Assembly (NCBI GenBank): GCA_944323245.1
Contig: CALURT010000012.1
Location: forward strand, 1-64,000
Origin: an uncultured Bacteroidales bacterium
Lineage (GTDB): Bacteria; Bacteroidota; Bacteroidia; Bacteroidales; UBA932
Direction: 5' to 3'
DNA: 64,000 bases
This document shows positions 35,918 through 45,040 of this stretch, piece after piece; the stretch's first letter is position 1; each line of letters starts with the position of its first letter. A program made the translations under genes and the position numbers. The notes under the pieces were generated by a model. It had not been told where the DNA came from, searched no databases, and was given only the letters and a program-made list of their open reading frames with translations.

Positions 35918-35927
35918 CGGGCTTGAT

Positions 35928-38627
35928 ATGAAGAGCCTATTGTCAAAAATATGGTTTCCGACATTGCTGACATGTTTTGCAGCAGTCACTTCATTCGGTA
36001 TCGATGCCAAACGCAGCGTTGCGTTTGATGCATTCTTTTCTACTCCGGATACTACCGCAGCGACGGACTCTCCTGCTGCGGAAAAAAATCCCGTTGCGAC
36101 AGCGGATTCACTTCCTGCGCCGGATACTCTGACGGCAGCGGATTCATTGCAGAAAGTTGATTCATTGTCCGCAGCGGACACCATAATTGTTCCGGATTCG
36201 CTGAGATACACCGATTCCCTCAAGTTCAAATATTACATTGCACTGAAGGATTCCCTGACAAGGATGAATCTCAGGGATTCGCTCATGAATGCCGGCGATA
36301 CGCTCGAACTGCACAGATTCGATTCCCTCTATGTCAAGGACTCGGCCGAGACGGCATACCTCGATTCCATCGCACGGTTCAACTCAATGACGAGAAAGGA
36401 GAAGAAAAAATATCTGGCCGAGCTGAAAACGGCGCAGAAAATGATCGAAGTGGACAGCATTCTCCGCCGGAAAGACAGCCTGCGGGCGATAAAGGACAGC
36501 ATTATCCAGAACACTCCGAGGATTCTCGAGACCTATGCCCTCCCGGATTCCATGAAGTACAAACGTCTTATAACATGGACGCATGAAAGATACTTCAACA
36601 GCATGGAGCTCCAGCCGATTGATACCTCCTACAACCATTATTTCTACGACTATCCTTTCATGAGGAATGACGTCAACGCCACTTATCTCGGCGTAGTAGG
36701 CTCTCCTGTAGAGACTTACGATTTCTTCAAACGGGAATCCGCCGAAAACGTGCCGTTCTACACGCCATACCTTATATATAATTACACCCCCGAGTCGCTG
36801 CCGATGTACAACACCAAGACACCGTACACCGAACTCGCCTACTGGGGAACCCTTTTCGGCAATACGGAAAAGGAAGAGACCAACGTCAGGGTAATGACTA
36901 CCCAGAACATTCTTCCTGAACTGAACCTCACCCTCGAATACGACAGATTCGGAGGGAACGGAATACTCAGAAACGAAGATACCGACAACCGTACATTCGT
37001 CGCCGCCACCAACTATATCGGCAAACGCTATACGATGCACGCCGGATATATCTACAACAAAATCGAGAAAAGCGAAAACGGAGGTATAATCGACAATTTC
37101 TGGATAAGGGATACCACCGTAGACTCCCGTGAAATAGAGGTGAGACTCAGCGACGCAAGCACGAAAATAAAGAAAAACACCGTATTCCTCGACCAGTCGT
37201 ACAGGATACCGTTTTCCTTCCTCCACGATTTGGGCAAAGGCAAACGAAAGGCCCGCAAGGCCGAAGAAGCCTACAGGGACAGCCTCATGGCAAGCGGAGA
37301 CAGCATTGCGATAGCGGACTATCTTGCCATGGAAATGGAAAAGGCTGCCGCCGAAGAAGCTGCGAAAGACACCATCGACAACGACGTCACCACGGCGTTC
37401 ATCGGCCATTCGTCCGAATATTCAGCCTATACGAAAACTTATCAGGACAATATTCCGATGACGAACACCGCCGGACGGGAACTGTACGACAACAATTTCT
37501 TCCTCAACCCTACCTCGTCCTACGATTCCCTGAGGGTAATGAAATTGGACAACAGGATATTCCTGAGACTCCAGCCATGGTCGAGCGACGGAATTGTTTC
37601 CAAATTGGACGTTGGAATAGGAGACAAGCTTCTGAATTACTACGACTTCGACAGGACGAGCTACCTCAGGCCGTCCGGAAACGTGGTAAGAAATTCGCTG
37701 TATCTGTATGCAGGCGCACAGGGGCAGTTGAAGAAATACATAAAATGGGATGCGACAGGAAGATACACTTTCCTCGGCAGTGAAATCAACGACTTTTTCA
37801 TAAATGCCAACCTGTCGGTCAATTTCTTCCCGTTCAGAAGATACAGGAACAGTCCCCTCAATCTGAACGTGCATTTCGAAACGAGTCTGAAGGAACCGGA
37901 CTACTACGAACAGCACATGCACACGAACCACTACTGGTGGGACAACGATTTCGGTAAAATATCCACGACCAAGATCGAGGCCAGCCTCAACATTCCTGCA
38001 TGGGACCTCAGTGCAGGATTCGGTTACGCCTTGCTTGGCAACAACATATACTACGACTACCACGGAACGATAAGACAAAACGAAGTACCAATGAGCGTCA
38101 TGACAGCTTCTGTCATGAAGAATTTCAGGCTATGGAGATTCCACTTCGACCATCAGGCATTGTTCCAGCTGTCTTCCAACGAAGAAGTGCTGCCTTTGCC
38201 TATGCTTGCATTGAATCTGAGATACTATTTCCAGTTCAATGTGGTCAGGAATGTCATGCAGATGCAGTTGGGAGCGAACGCCACCTACACTACCAAATGG
38301 CACGCCCCTGCATACAGCCCTGCTCTTGGTCTGTTCCACAATCAGAACGAGGAACTTTACGGCAACTGTCCTTATATAGACGTGTTCGTAAACATACAAT
38401 GGAAAAGGGCTTGCATCTTCATCAAGGCCATCAATCTGGGTATGGGCTGGCCGAACAGGTCCGCTGACTATTTCAGCGCCCATCACTACATCAGACCGCC
38501 GCAGACATTCAAAGTAGGAATTTTCTGGCCGTTCTATGTACAACCCAACAGAAATGCCTCACTCAGAAGCGGCATTTCGTCCGGAGACAACATGAGTTCC
38601 GGACAAAACGGAGGACAAAGAAGATGA
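35928..38627 (+). CDS. Putative outer-membrane porin (Porin_10-like)
   Basis: An 899-aa exported protein with signal-like N-terminus. Next comes a long segment dense in Asp-Ser-Leu repeats (TADSLPAPDTLTAADSLQKVDSL, DSLRYTDSLK). A large beta-rich region then ends in a typical outer-membrane strand (QTFKVGIFWPFYVQ). Phrases such as LRLQPWSSDGIVSKLDVGIGDKL and LNLRYYFQFNVVRNVMQMQLGANATY fit the Bacteroidota putative porin family. Channel activity is inferred. It is co-transcribed with the overlapping lytic transglycosylase. Confidence 0.85.
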   Translation: MKSLLSKIWFPTLLTCFAAVTSFGIDAKRSVAFDAFFSTPDTTAATDSPAAEKNPVATADSLPAPDTLTAADSLQKVDSLSAADTIIVPDSLRYTDSLKFKYYIALKDSLTRMNLRDSLMNAGDTLELHRFDSLYVKDSAETAYLDSIARFNSMTRKEKKKYLAELKTAQKMIEVDSILRRKDSLRAIKDSIIQNTPRILETYALPDSMKYKRLITWTHERYFNSMELQPIDTSYNHYFYDYPFMRNDVNATYLGVVGSPVETYDFFKRESAENVPFYTPYLIYNYTPESLPMYNTKTPYTELAYWGTLFGNTEKEETNVRVMTTQNILPELNLTLEYDRFGGNGILRNEDTDNRTFVAATNYIGKRYTMHAGYIYNKIEKSENGGIIDNFWIRDTTVDSREIEVRLSDASTKIKKNTVFLDQSYRIPFSFLHDLGKGKRKARKAEEAYRDSLMASGDSIAIADYLAMEMEKAAAEEAAKDTIDNDVTTAFIGHSSEYSAYTKTYQDNIPMTNTAGRELYDNNFFLNPTSSYDSLRVMKLDNRIFLRLQPWSSDGIVSKLDVGIGDKLLNYYDFDRTSYLRPSGNVVRNSLYLYAGAQGQLKKYIKWDATGRYTFLGSEINDFFINANLSVNFFPFRRYRNSPLNLNVHFETSLKEPDYYEQHMHTNHYWWDNDFGKISTTKIEASLNIPAWDLSAGFGYALLGNNIYYDYHGTIRQNEVPMSVMTASVMKNFRLWRFHFDHQALFQLSSNEEVLPLPMLALNLRYYFQFNVVRNVMQMQLGANATYTTKWHAPAYSPALGLFHNQNEELYGNCPYIDVFVNIQWKRACIFIKAINLGMGWPNRSADYFSAHHYIRPPQTFKVGIFWPFYVQPNRNASLRSGISSGDNMSSGQNGGQRR

Positions 38628-39697
38628 TAAAAAGCAAAGTGCGCTCATTGTTCAGATATGTCATTGCATTCGCATTGATTTTCGGAACGGTGACGCTAAA
38701 TGAAAATTCAAAGGCCGTGGATACGGCCGGTCCCGACGAGACATTCGAAGGGAAATCCGTCAGATGCGTTATAGACATCGACAGGTCAAAGCCTGCCGGT
38801 GCCGGATACAAGACGGGATTCAGCTACGCCCTGTTGTCGGAATTTTCCGAAGCTGTAGATGCCAAGGACATTGCGATATACACCGCAGGAAAGGATTACG
38901 ACTGGGCGGATTCTCTCAAGTCAGGCAAGGTGGACATAGTGGTGATTTCAGAGTCGGAAGAAATCGATGACGAGGAAATCATACTCTCCCGCAGGCTTGA
39001 CAACACCGTATGGGCGGTTAACAGGAAAGACCTTGTAAAGGTAAAGGAACTGAACAACTGGATAGCCCGGTTTTCGAAATCCGAAGAATACGAAAGGCTC
39101 TGGAAGAAGTACAACAATACAGGAGCCGATCCGTTCTATGCTCTTGCAAAAGGCCGCACAGTCACGTGCCTGAGCCCGTACGATAAACTGATCAAGGAAT
39201 ATGCGGGCAAAATCGACTGGGACTGGAGGATGCTTGCAGCCCTCATCTATCAGGAATCCAAATTCTCGATAGACACCCGCTCGCACAGGGGCGCTACAGG
39301 ACTGATGCAGGTAATGCCGGCAACGGCCAAGGCCTACGGTATCGAAGACCTCCTCAATCCCGAGGAAAACATCAAGGCCGGCACGATGCACATCAGACGG
39401 TTGGAGAACATGTACAGGAATGCCGGAATGACAGAGGAAGAAAAAATCAAGTTCGTCCTTGCCTCGTACAATGCAGGTGAAGGCAGGATCGCCGACTGCA
39501 GGAATTTCGCAGCCTCAAGGAATCTTGACAATACCAAATGGGAGGATATTCTTCAGGTCATACCGGAAATGCGCAAAAGTTCGATATTGGAAGTGGAATG
39601 TGTGAAATTCGGCAGGTTCAACGGGACCGAAACCATCAACTACGTGGACAATATCATGCGGATATACTCCGCATTCTGTGAAATCTGCCCTGCCTGA
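38624..39697 (+). CDS. MltF-like lytic transglycosylase
   Basis: A 357-aa envelope protein with an N-terminal hydrophobic segment, a short periplasmic-binding-protein-like module (about 40-170, ending NNTGADPFYALAKG) and a SLT catalytic domain. The catalytic Glu is in IYQESKFSIDTRSHRGATGLMQVMPATA, with ASYNAGEGRI further on. It cleaves the MurNAc-GlcNAc bond of peptidoglycan to give anhydro-MurNAc ends. The start overlaps the porin stop as ATGA. The binding module is shorter than in E. coli MltF. Confidence 0.9.
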   Translation: MIKSKVRSLFRYVIAFALIFGTVTLNENSKAVDTAGPDETFEGKSVRCVIDIDRSKPAGAGYKTGFSYALLSEFSEAVDAKDIAIYTAGKDYDWADSLKSGKVDIVVISESEEIDDEEIILSRRLDNTVWAVNRKDLVKVKELNNWIARFSKSEEYERLWKKYNNTGADPFYALAKGRTVTCLSPYDKLIKEYAGKIDWDWRMLAALIYQESKFSIDTRSHRGATGLMQVMPATAKAYGIEDLLNPEENIKAGTMHIRRLENMYRNAGMTEEEKIKFVLASYNAGEGRIADCRNFAASRNLDNTKWEDILQVIPEMRKSSILEVECVKFGRFNGTETINYVDNIMRIYSAFCEICPA

Positions 39698-39721
39698 TAG
39701 AAAATCAAGACTTTGAATGTG

Positions 39722-39772
39722 CCCCGCCACGGCAATCAGTTCATCCTGACTGTTTTGGCGGGGTCTATTTTT
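39722..39772 (+). terminator. Terminator after the lytic transglycosylase gene
   Basis: CCCCGCCA and TGGCGGGG form an 8-bp stem followed by TCTATTTTTG on the plus strand. The 26-base loop contains the stop codon of the convergent permease gene, so the element overlaps that gene's end. Confidence 0.6.
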
Positions 39773-40923
39773 GCTATGAACATCGAAGGAAGCAGCAACA
39801 GGAGCATTATCGCCGCATAGGCGGCAATGTCGGCTGCAAGGACCTTGAGATAATCGATGCTTACGGGGACTTCCGACACGAAATAATTGGCAGGATCAAG
39901 GGTGAGGATACCTGTGGAGGACTGGATGATGCAGAAAAGAAAGGCAAGGGCATTCCCAATGAACATCCCTTTCAGGACATGGGAGGAGGAAACACGCAGG
40001 AAAACCTCCGCTATCGACCTGTCCGTCATTCCGAGTGCCTTGAGAGTCCCAATCAGTGATATGTTTTCGAAAAGCAGGATCAGCAGTCCGGAAATCATAT
40101 TGAAGCCGGCTACGAGGGTCATGAGGACCAATATGAAAAATACGTTGAAATCAAGCAGATTGAGCCAGTCAAACAACTGAGGATAATCCGAAACCGACGA
40201 CGTACAGACTACTGACGCCTCGTCTTCCCCCGCATAGGCTGCTGTAAGCGCTCCGATATCCGACGTAGCCTCCCTGATGCCGTCTTCAGTCCTGCAGCCG
40301 TCTGCCAACAGGATTTCGAATGCCGACACCTGTTCCTGGCTCCATCCGTTAAGGCGCTGGATATCGGACATCCGGGCATAGACCACCAACATGTCGTCCG
40401 AATCGAGCATGCTTTCATAGACGGAAACTACCCTGAACTTGCGCACCCGTACCTTTTCCCCGACAAAATAGGAAAGAAGTTCGTCACCTTCACCCGTACC
40501 GAGAATATCAGAAAGTCCAGACGGGACCGAGACGGCAAGTGAAGGCAGTGAATCGGAAGGCTGCTGTCCGGGAAGATCACCCGGAATTCCCTTGAAAAGA
40601 ACGCCCTGTATCCTGTCCCCGTTTTTGACTATTCCGGCACGGTATGTTACAGGAATTACGGATTTCACACACTTTTCCGCTTCCACCTTGGGAAGATAGG
40701 TAGGATTCCTTTCTATCGGACTGCTGCCGGTCATGTATCCGAGATCTGCGGGAGCTATCATCACATCTCCCGACACGGACGAAATTCCGTCCCTTACCGC
40801 ATCGCGGAAACCGGTGGAAACGGCCACAGCCACTATCATTACGAAAAAACTGACAGCTATGCAGAACATCGCTATTCTGCCCCTGAATTTCAGTTTTCCG
40901 GCAATGAAGCGCTCGGCCTTCAT
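39736..40923 (-). CDS. FtsX/LolC-LolE-type ABC transporter permease
   Basis: This 395-aa permease has one N-terminal helix (IAMFCIAVSFFVMIVAVAVSTGF), a periplasmic domain and three C-terminal helices (FFILVLMTLVAGFNMISGLLILLFE, then IGTLKALGMTDRSIAEVFL). This is the LolC/LolE or MacB-like layout, and it is the second such gene in the window. No ATPase gene is adjacent. It probably forms a complex with a shared ATPase. Lipoprotein release is the leading but unproven role. It lies 18 bases after the M13 peptidase gene, probably in one unit. Confidence 0.83.
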   Translation of the reverse strand: MKAERFIAGKLKFRGRIAMFCIAVSFFVMIVAVAVSTGFRDAVRDGISSVSGDVMIAPADLGYMTGSSPIERNPTYLPKVEAEKCVKSVIPVTYRAGIVKNGDRIQGVLFKGIPGDLPGQQPSDSLPSLAVSVPSGLSDILGTGEGDELLSYFVGEKVRVRKFRVVSVYESMLDSDDMLVVYARMSDIQRLNGWSQEQVSAFEILLADGCRTEDGIREATSDIGALTAAYAGEDEASVVCTSSVSDYPQLFDWLNLLDFNVFFILVLMTLVAGFNMISGLLILLFENISLIGTLKALGMTDRSIAEVFLRVSSSHVLKGMFIGNALAFLFCIIQSSTGILTLDPANYFVSEVPVSIDYLKVLAADIAAYAAIMLLLLLPSMFIAKIDPAKTVRMN

Positions 40924-40941
40924 AAAAATCGGGACCTGTCG

Positions 40942-42957
40942 TTACCAGATTACCACACGTTCCTCTTCCGGACGGTACATCCCGTCACCTTCGCCGATAC
41001 CGAAGGCATCGAAAAATGTCTGAAGATTGCGCAGGGTCACGTTCACCCTGTTTTCTCCAAGGGAATGAACGTCCAATTTCGTAAGGCGGGCCTTTTCTTC
41101 ATCCGTAATATTCATGGCCCATATGGTAGCATACGAAATATAGAACCTCTGCTCTGCCGTGAACCCGTCTATCGGCTCAGGATGCACTCCTCCGAATGAA
41201 TTCTGCAATGCCGTGTAGGCGACTCTCAGACCGCCCTGATCGGCAATGTTCTCGCCAAGACACAGGGCTCCGTTGGCTTTCAGCCCCGGCAGCACATCCA
41301 CTGAATCGAACTGCGCTACAAGAATATCCGTCTTGGCCTTGAATGCTGCGGCATCGGCCTCCGTCCACCAGTCGGTCATGTTTCCGTCCTTGTCGAAATG
41401 CCGGCCCTGATCGTCAAACCCGTGGGTCATCTCGTGACTTATCACGACGCCGATGGCTCCGTAGTTCACCGCATCATCCGCATCCGGATTGAAAAAAGGC
41501 GGCTGGAGAATCGCTGCAGGGAAACATATATCGTTGGTCGTCGGATTGTAATAGGCGTTGACCGTCTGAGGACTCATGAGCCACTCTGTCCTGTCGACAG
41601 GTTTGCCTGCCCTCGAATAATTGTCGGCCATCATCCATCTCGATGCATTGCGCACATTGTCGCAATATGAAAGTGTCGGATTTATGATAAGCGTGGAATA
41701 ATCCTTCCACTTGTCAGGATAGCCGATTTTCGGAGTAAAAGCCTCCAATTTCGCTATCGCCACTTCCTTGGTGCTGTCGCTCATCCATTCGAGAGAATCG
41801 ATATGCTCCTTCAGTGCAGTCCTTATGTTCTCGACCATCCCGCTGACCATCGCCTTCTGCTCTTCAGGGAAATATTTTTCCACATAAAGACGGCCCACGG
41901 CCTCCGGTACGACGGCATCTGCTACTGCCAATGCCCTTTTCCACCTCGGTTTCTGAGCCTCGACTCCGGCCATCTGCTTCTGGAAAAAGTCGAACCATGC
42001 GGCATAGAAATCATCACTCAGATACTGGCATGCCCCGGAAATGTACTGCGTGACGAGATAATTTTTCAGGACTTTGATATCCATGGTATTGAAAAGGGTG
42101 TCAAGGGCCGAAAAATATGACGGCTGGCTGACTATCACCTTCTCCTGCTCATCCATACCGACAGACCTGAACCACGAACCGAAATCTATGTTCGGATAGG
42201 TTTCCTTCAACTGCGCCGTGGTCATCGGATTATATGATTTCAGGACATCGCGCAGCTCCACGCTCGACCACGAAGCTTCTGCAATGGCATTCTCCACGGT
42301 CATGGCGTCTTCTGCAGCCTTTCCGGCATCTTCCACGCCTGCAAGTCCCAATATCTTTTCAAGATACGATGCATATCCCGCTTTCAGCAGGGAATCCTCA
42401 GGATTCAGATAATAATCCCTGTCGGACATTCCGAGACCGGACTGGGAGAAATAAAGTACATTGACATCACTGTCGGCCATGTCCGACATTACGTCCGCCG
42501 AGAAGAACGGAAAATCCGCACAGGAATGCATCCCGGCAATCACCTCCATCATGGAACGACGGTCCGTTATCCCGTTTATCTGGGCCAGGCCCTTGGCCAA
42601 AGGAGCAGCTCCCTCTCTGTTCAGCCTTGCAGAATCGAGTCCCATCTTATACAGGTCGGATATTTTCTGTCCGTCGCTTCCCGGAACGGGAGCTGATGCG
42701 GAAACTTCATTGAAAAGTTCCGAAAGCCGCTTCTCATTATTGTCGGCAAGGACATTGAAAACCCCGTAGCGGGCATATTCAGGTTTCAGCGGATTCTTTT
42801 TCATCCACCCTCCGGTGGCATAACGGTAGAAATCCTCGGAAGGGAGGACTTCGGTATCAAGATTGGTCAGATCTATGGCAGGAGTCTTTGTCTCCTCCGT
42901 CTTACATGCTGACATTGCCATTACGGTCACTGCCATTATACAAGCTGCTTTATTCAT
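40942..42957 (-). CDS. M13-family metallopeptidase lipoprotein (PepO/neprilysin-like)
   Basis: A 671-aa zinc endopeptidase with a lipoprotein signal (AVTVMAMSAC, Cys at residue 18). The M13 C-terminal catalytic core has VISHEMTHGFDDQG (HExxH), GENIADQGGL (third ligand Glu) and IWAMNITDEEKARL. The N-terminal M13_N region includes YRYATGGWMKKNPL. It should degrade peptides at the periplasmic side of a membrane. The start is set at MNKAACIMAV to give a proper signal. An ATG 18 codons earlier lies upstream of the promoter's expected start point. Confidence 0.93.
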   Translation of the reverse strand: MNKAACIMAVTVMAMSACKTEETKTPAIDLTNLDTEVLPSEDFYRYATGGWMKKNPLKPEYARYGVFNVLADNNEKRLSELFNEVSASAPVPGSDGQKISDLYKMGLDSARLNREGAAPLAKGLAQINGITDRRSMMEVIAGMHSCADFPFFSADVMSDMADSDVNVLYFSQSGLGMSDRDYYLNPEDSLLKAGYASYLEKILGLAGVEDAGKAAEDAMTVENAIAEASWSSVELRDVLKSYNPMTTAQLKETYPNIDFGSWFRSVGMDEQEKVIVSQPSYFSALDTLFNTMDIKVLKNYLVTQYISGACQYLSDDFYAAWFDFFQKQMAGVEAQKPRWKRALAVADAVVPEAVGRLYVEKYFPEEQKAMVSGMVENIRTALKEHIDSLEWMSDSTKEVAIAKLEAFTPKIGYPDKWKDYSTLIINPTLSYCDNVRNASRWMMADNYSRAGKPVDRTEWLMSPQTVNAYYNPTTNDICFPAAILQPPFFNPDADDAVNYGAIGVVISHEMTHGFDDQGRHFDKDGNMTDWWTEADAAAFKAKTDILVAQFDSVDVLPGLKANGALCLGENIADQGGLRVAYTALQNSFGGVHPEPIDGFTAEQRFYISYATIWAMNITDEEKARLTKLDVHSLGENRVNVTLRNLQTFFDAFGIGEGDGMYRPEEERVVIW

Positions 42958-42988
42958 TCGTTTCAATTTTTCTCTTGTACATATCCTG

Positions 42989-42996
42989 CAAAGATA
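42989..42996 (-). promoter_or_regulatory. -7 box of the M13 peptidase gene
   Basis: TATCTTTG on the minus strand, 31 bases upstream of the chosen start. No good -33 TTG. Confidence 0.6.
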
Positions 42997-43043
42997 AATA
43001 TAATCCGACATAAACTGCTCTTTTTGAGAAAATAATTATATTT

Positions 43044-43112
43044 TGACCCTTGGTCACATATACTGTTGCGCCTCGGCCATATTGCAACCTTGGTTGCTTC
43101 TGCGTATATTTG
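43044..43112 (+). promoter_or_regulatory. Promoter of the BASS transporter with two small palindromes
   Basis: TTG (43082-43084), a 20-base spacer and TATATTTG (43105-43112) form a good promoter. The spacer contains the palindrome GCAACCTTGGTTGC (43084-43097). A second one, TGACC-CTT-GGTCA, lies at 43044-43056. Between them is TGCGCCTCGGC, the first 11 bases shared with each unit of the tandem array near 16 kb. A repressor operator is possible. Confidence 0.55.
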
Positions 43113-43138
43113 GGCACTGAATTTCAAACTGAACGGGG

Positions 43139-44125
43139 ATGGGTATCGGAAAAAGAACTATAAAATTCGTCAGGAACTGGACTTTGCCGCTTGCAATTGC
43201 CGCAGGCATTGCGTCTTATCTCATTTACGACAGTATTCCGGCCCTGTCGCCGGCAGGACCGTATCTTCAGAAATTCACGGCCGTCGCACAACCTGTCATG
43301 CTTTTTGCCATGCTCTTCCTGTCCTTCTGCAGGATACCGCCGCACGACATGCGGCCGCGCAAATGGCATATATGGCTGATAGCGTTCCAGGTCCTGTCAT
43401 TTTCAGCCCTTGCCGGCATCCTTATCCTGCTTCCGGATTTCGAAGGGAGCGTGCTCGTCGAAGGGGCGATGCTGTGCCTTATCTGCCCTACGGCCACAGC
43501 CGCTGCCGTAGTCACCGGAAAACTCGGAGGCAACATGGCCGGGCTGACCACTTACACCATTCTTATAAACCTCGCCGTCTCGGTCGTGGTCCCAGCCCTC
43601 ATCCCGTTCGTTCATCCTGTCGAAGGCATTTCCTTTATTTCTGCAGCCGGACTCATTCTCGCACAGGTCTTCCCCCTGCTCATTGCCCCCTGTCTCCTCG
43701 CATTCATAGTCAGATACACCATGCCGCGTTTCCATACGTGGCTGCTGCGTTTCGAAAACCTTCCGTTTTATATCTGGGCGGTTTCACTTACCTTGGCCAT
43801 AGCCGTTACGATGCGATCCATCGTACACAGTGACGTTTCATGGATATTTGAAGCCGGACTCGGACTTGTCTCACTGATATGCTGTGTACTGCAGTTTTCC
43901 GTGGGGAAGAAAATCGGGAAGAAATACGGGGACGCAATCAGTGCCGGTCAGTCTTTGGGACAGAAAAACACCGTCTTCGCCATCTGGATGGGCTATACGT
44001 TCATGTCACCCATAACATCCGTAGCCGGAGGCTTCTACTGCATCTGGCACAATATCTTCAATTCATGGCAACTCTACAGGAGGAGAAAGGAACTCGACCT
44101 TATTTCTTCTTCTCAAGAGCGCTGA
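43139..44125 (+). CDS. Bile acid:sodium symporter-like (BASS/SBF) transporter
   Basis: A 328-aa membrane protein with nine to ten helices. PTATAAAVVTGKLGGNMAGLTTYTILINLAVSVVVPALI and SAGQSLGQKNTVFAIWMGYTFMSP match the two core halves of the BASS fold. Members carry organic anions with sodium. Substrate here is unknown. It is expressed from its own promoter and its end overlaps the convergent TPR gene by 26 bases. Confidence 0.82.
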   Translation: MGIGKRTIKFVRNWTLPLAIAAGIASYLIYDSIPALSPAGPYLQKFTAVAQPVMLFAMLFLSFCRIPPHDMRPRKWHIWLIAFQVLSFSALAGILILLPDFEGSVLVEGAMLCLICPTATAAAVVTGKLGGNMAGLTTYTILINLAVSVVVPALIPFVHPVEGISFISAAGLILAQVFPLLIAPCLLAFIVRYTMPRFHTWLLRFENLPFYIWAVSLTLAIAVTMRSIVHSDVSWIFEAGLGLVSLICCVLQFSVGKKIGKKYGDAISAGQSLGQKNTVFAIWMGYTFMSPITSVAGGFYCIWHNIFNSWQLYRRRKELDLISSSQER

Positions 44126-45038
44126 GCCTGATTCGGGCGGACTTGCTTTCGTTCTCGGGACCGTGTTCCACCATCATCTTCAGGTATTTCCGTTCCGACT
44201 TGAGATTGCCTGAGCGGCGGGCCATCAGTATGCAGTTGCTGATTGCCGGATAGAAATCCGGATTGGCCTTGAGGGCCTTGTCATAATATTTTCCGGCGGT
44301 TTTATAGTCCTTTGCCACCACAAAATAATATGACCCGAGATTAGACAGGAAAACCGGATCCTTCGGATATATGGAATTCATTTTTTCGGACAATTTCCTG
44401 AAAGCCTCGTACGAAGACATGGAACCTATGAGATAGAAGGTCTGGCAATATTCCTGTATTACGGTCCTGAACAGTTCTCCGGTCATTTCCTGACCCGGAT
44501 ATTCCCATTTTTTCGTTCCCTTGGCATCCATGTCGATTATATCGGAAAGCACTGAGAGCGCCATGTCGGGGCTGTCTTTCTCGTATGACACGAGAGACGC
44601 CGCCTTCATGAACCTCAGATCCACCCTGTCGGGATAAACGGAAATGACCTTGTCCAATGATTTCATGGCCATGGAAAAGAGTGAATCGTCATAAAACGTT
44701 TCCTGATAATAATATACGCTTTTACCTGTAGAATCCTTCAACGACAGGAGAGGATTCATGCCGAGGTATTTGTCACTGTCCTTTGTCACCACCTGATTGT
44801 CCTGCGACTTGGTGAGATAGTAATTGTACCTTGCCACAAGCATTTTCTGATTCAGGGAATCGACTTTCTCCCACTCGTTGAGAATGGTCTCCACTCCGAC
44901 ACCGTCGTATCCGAGTTTGGATACCACCAGATCATATCTTTTGGACAGTTTTTCCGATTCCTCTTCCTTGTTCTGTGCGCCTGTGACTGCCGATATGGCA
45001 AGAAACGCCGTCATGACAAATAAAAATCTGCAATTCAT
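44100..45038 (-). CDS. Exported TPR-repeat protein
   Basis: A 312-aa protein with signal peptide (FLFVMTAFLAISAVTGAQ) and helical repeats. The C-terminal part has clear TPR character (VFLSNLGSYYFVVAKDYKTAGKYYDKALKANPDFYPAISNCI). The N-terminal part (RYDLVVSKLGYDGVGVETILNEWEKVD) is conserved-looking but unrecognised. It probably serves as a periplasmic scaffold, an inference from the repeats only. Two bases separate it from the RNA methyltransferase gene upstream in the same direction. Confidence 0.8.
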   Translation of the reverse strand: MNCRFLFVMTAFLAISAVTGAQNKEEESEKLSKRYDLVVSKLGYDGVGVETILNEWEKVDSLNQKMLVARYNYYLTKSQDNQVVTKDSDKYLGMNPLLSLKDSTGKSVYYYQETFYDDSLFSMAMKSLDKVISVYPDRVDLRFMKAASLVSYEKDSPDMALSVLSDIIDMDAKGTKKWEYPGQEMTGELFRTVIQEYCQTFYLIGSMSSYEAFRKLSEKMNSIYPKDPVFLSNLGSYYFVVAKDYKTAGKYYDKALKANPDFYPAISNCILMARRSGNLKSERKYLKMMVEHGPENESKSARIRLSALEKKK

Positions 45039-45040
45039 GA

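Noticed and set aside
36384..37409. 341-codon minus-strand frame opposite the porin gene; similar long frames at 6525-7397, 22805-23704 and 28385-29266
   Set aside because: All are opposite well-supported genes and show no family features.
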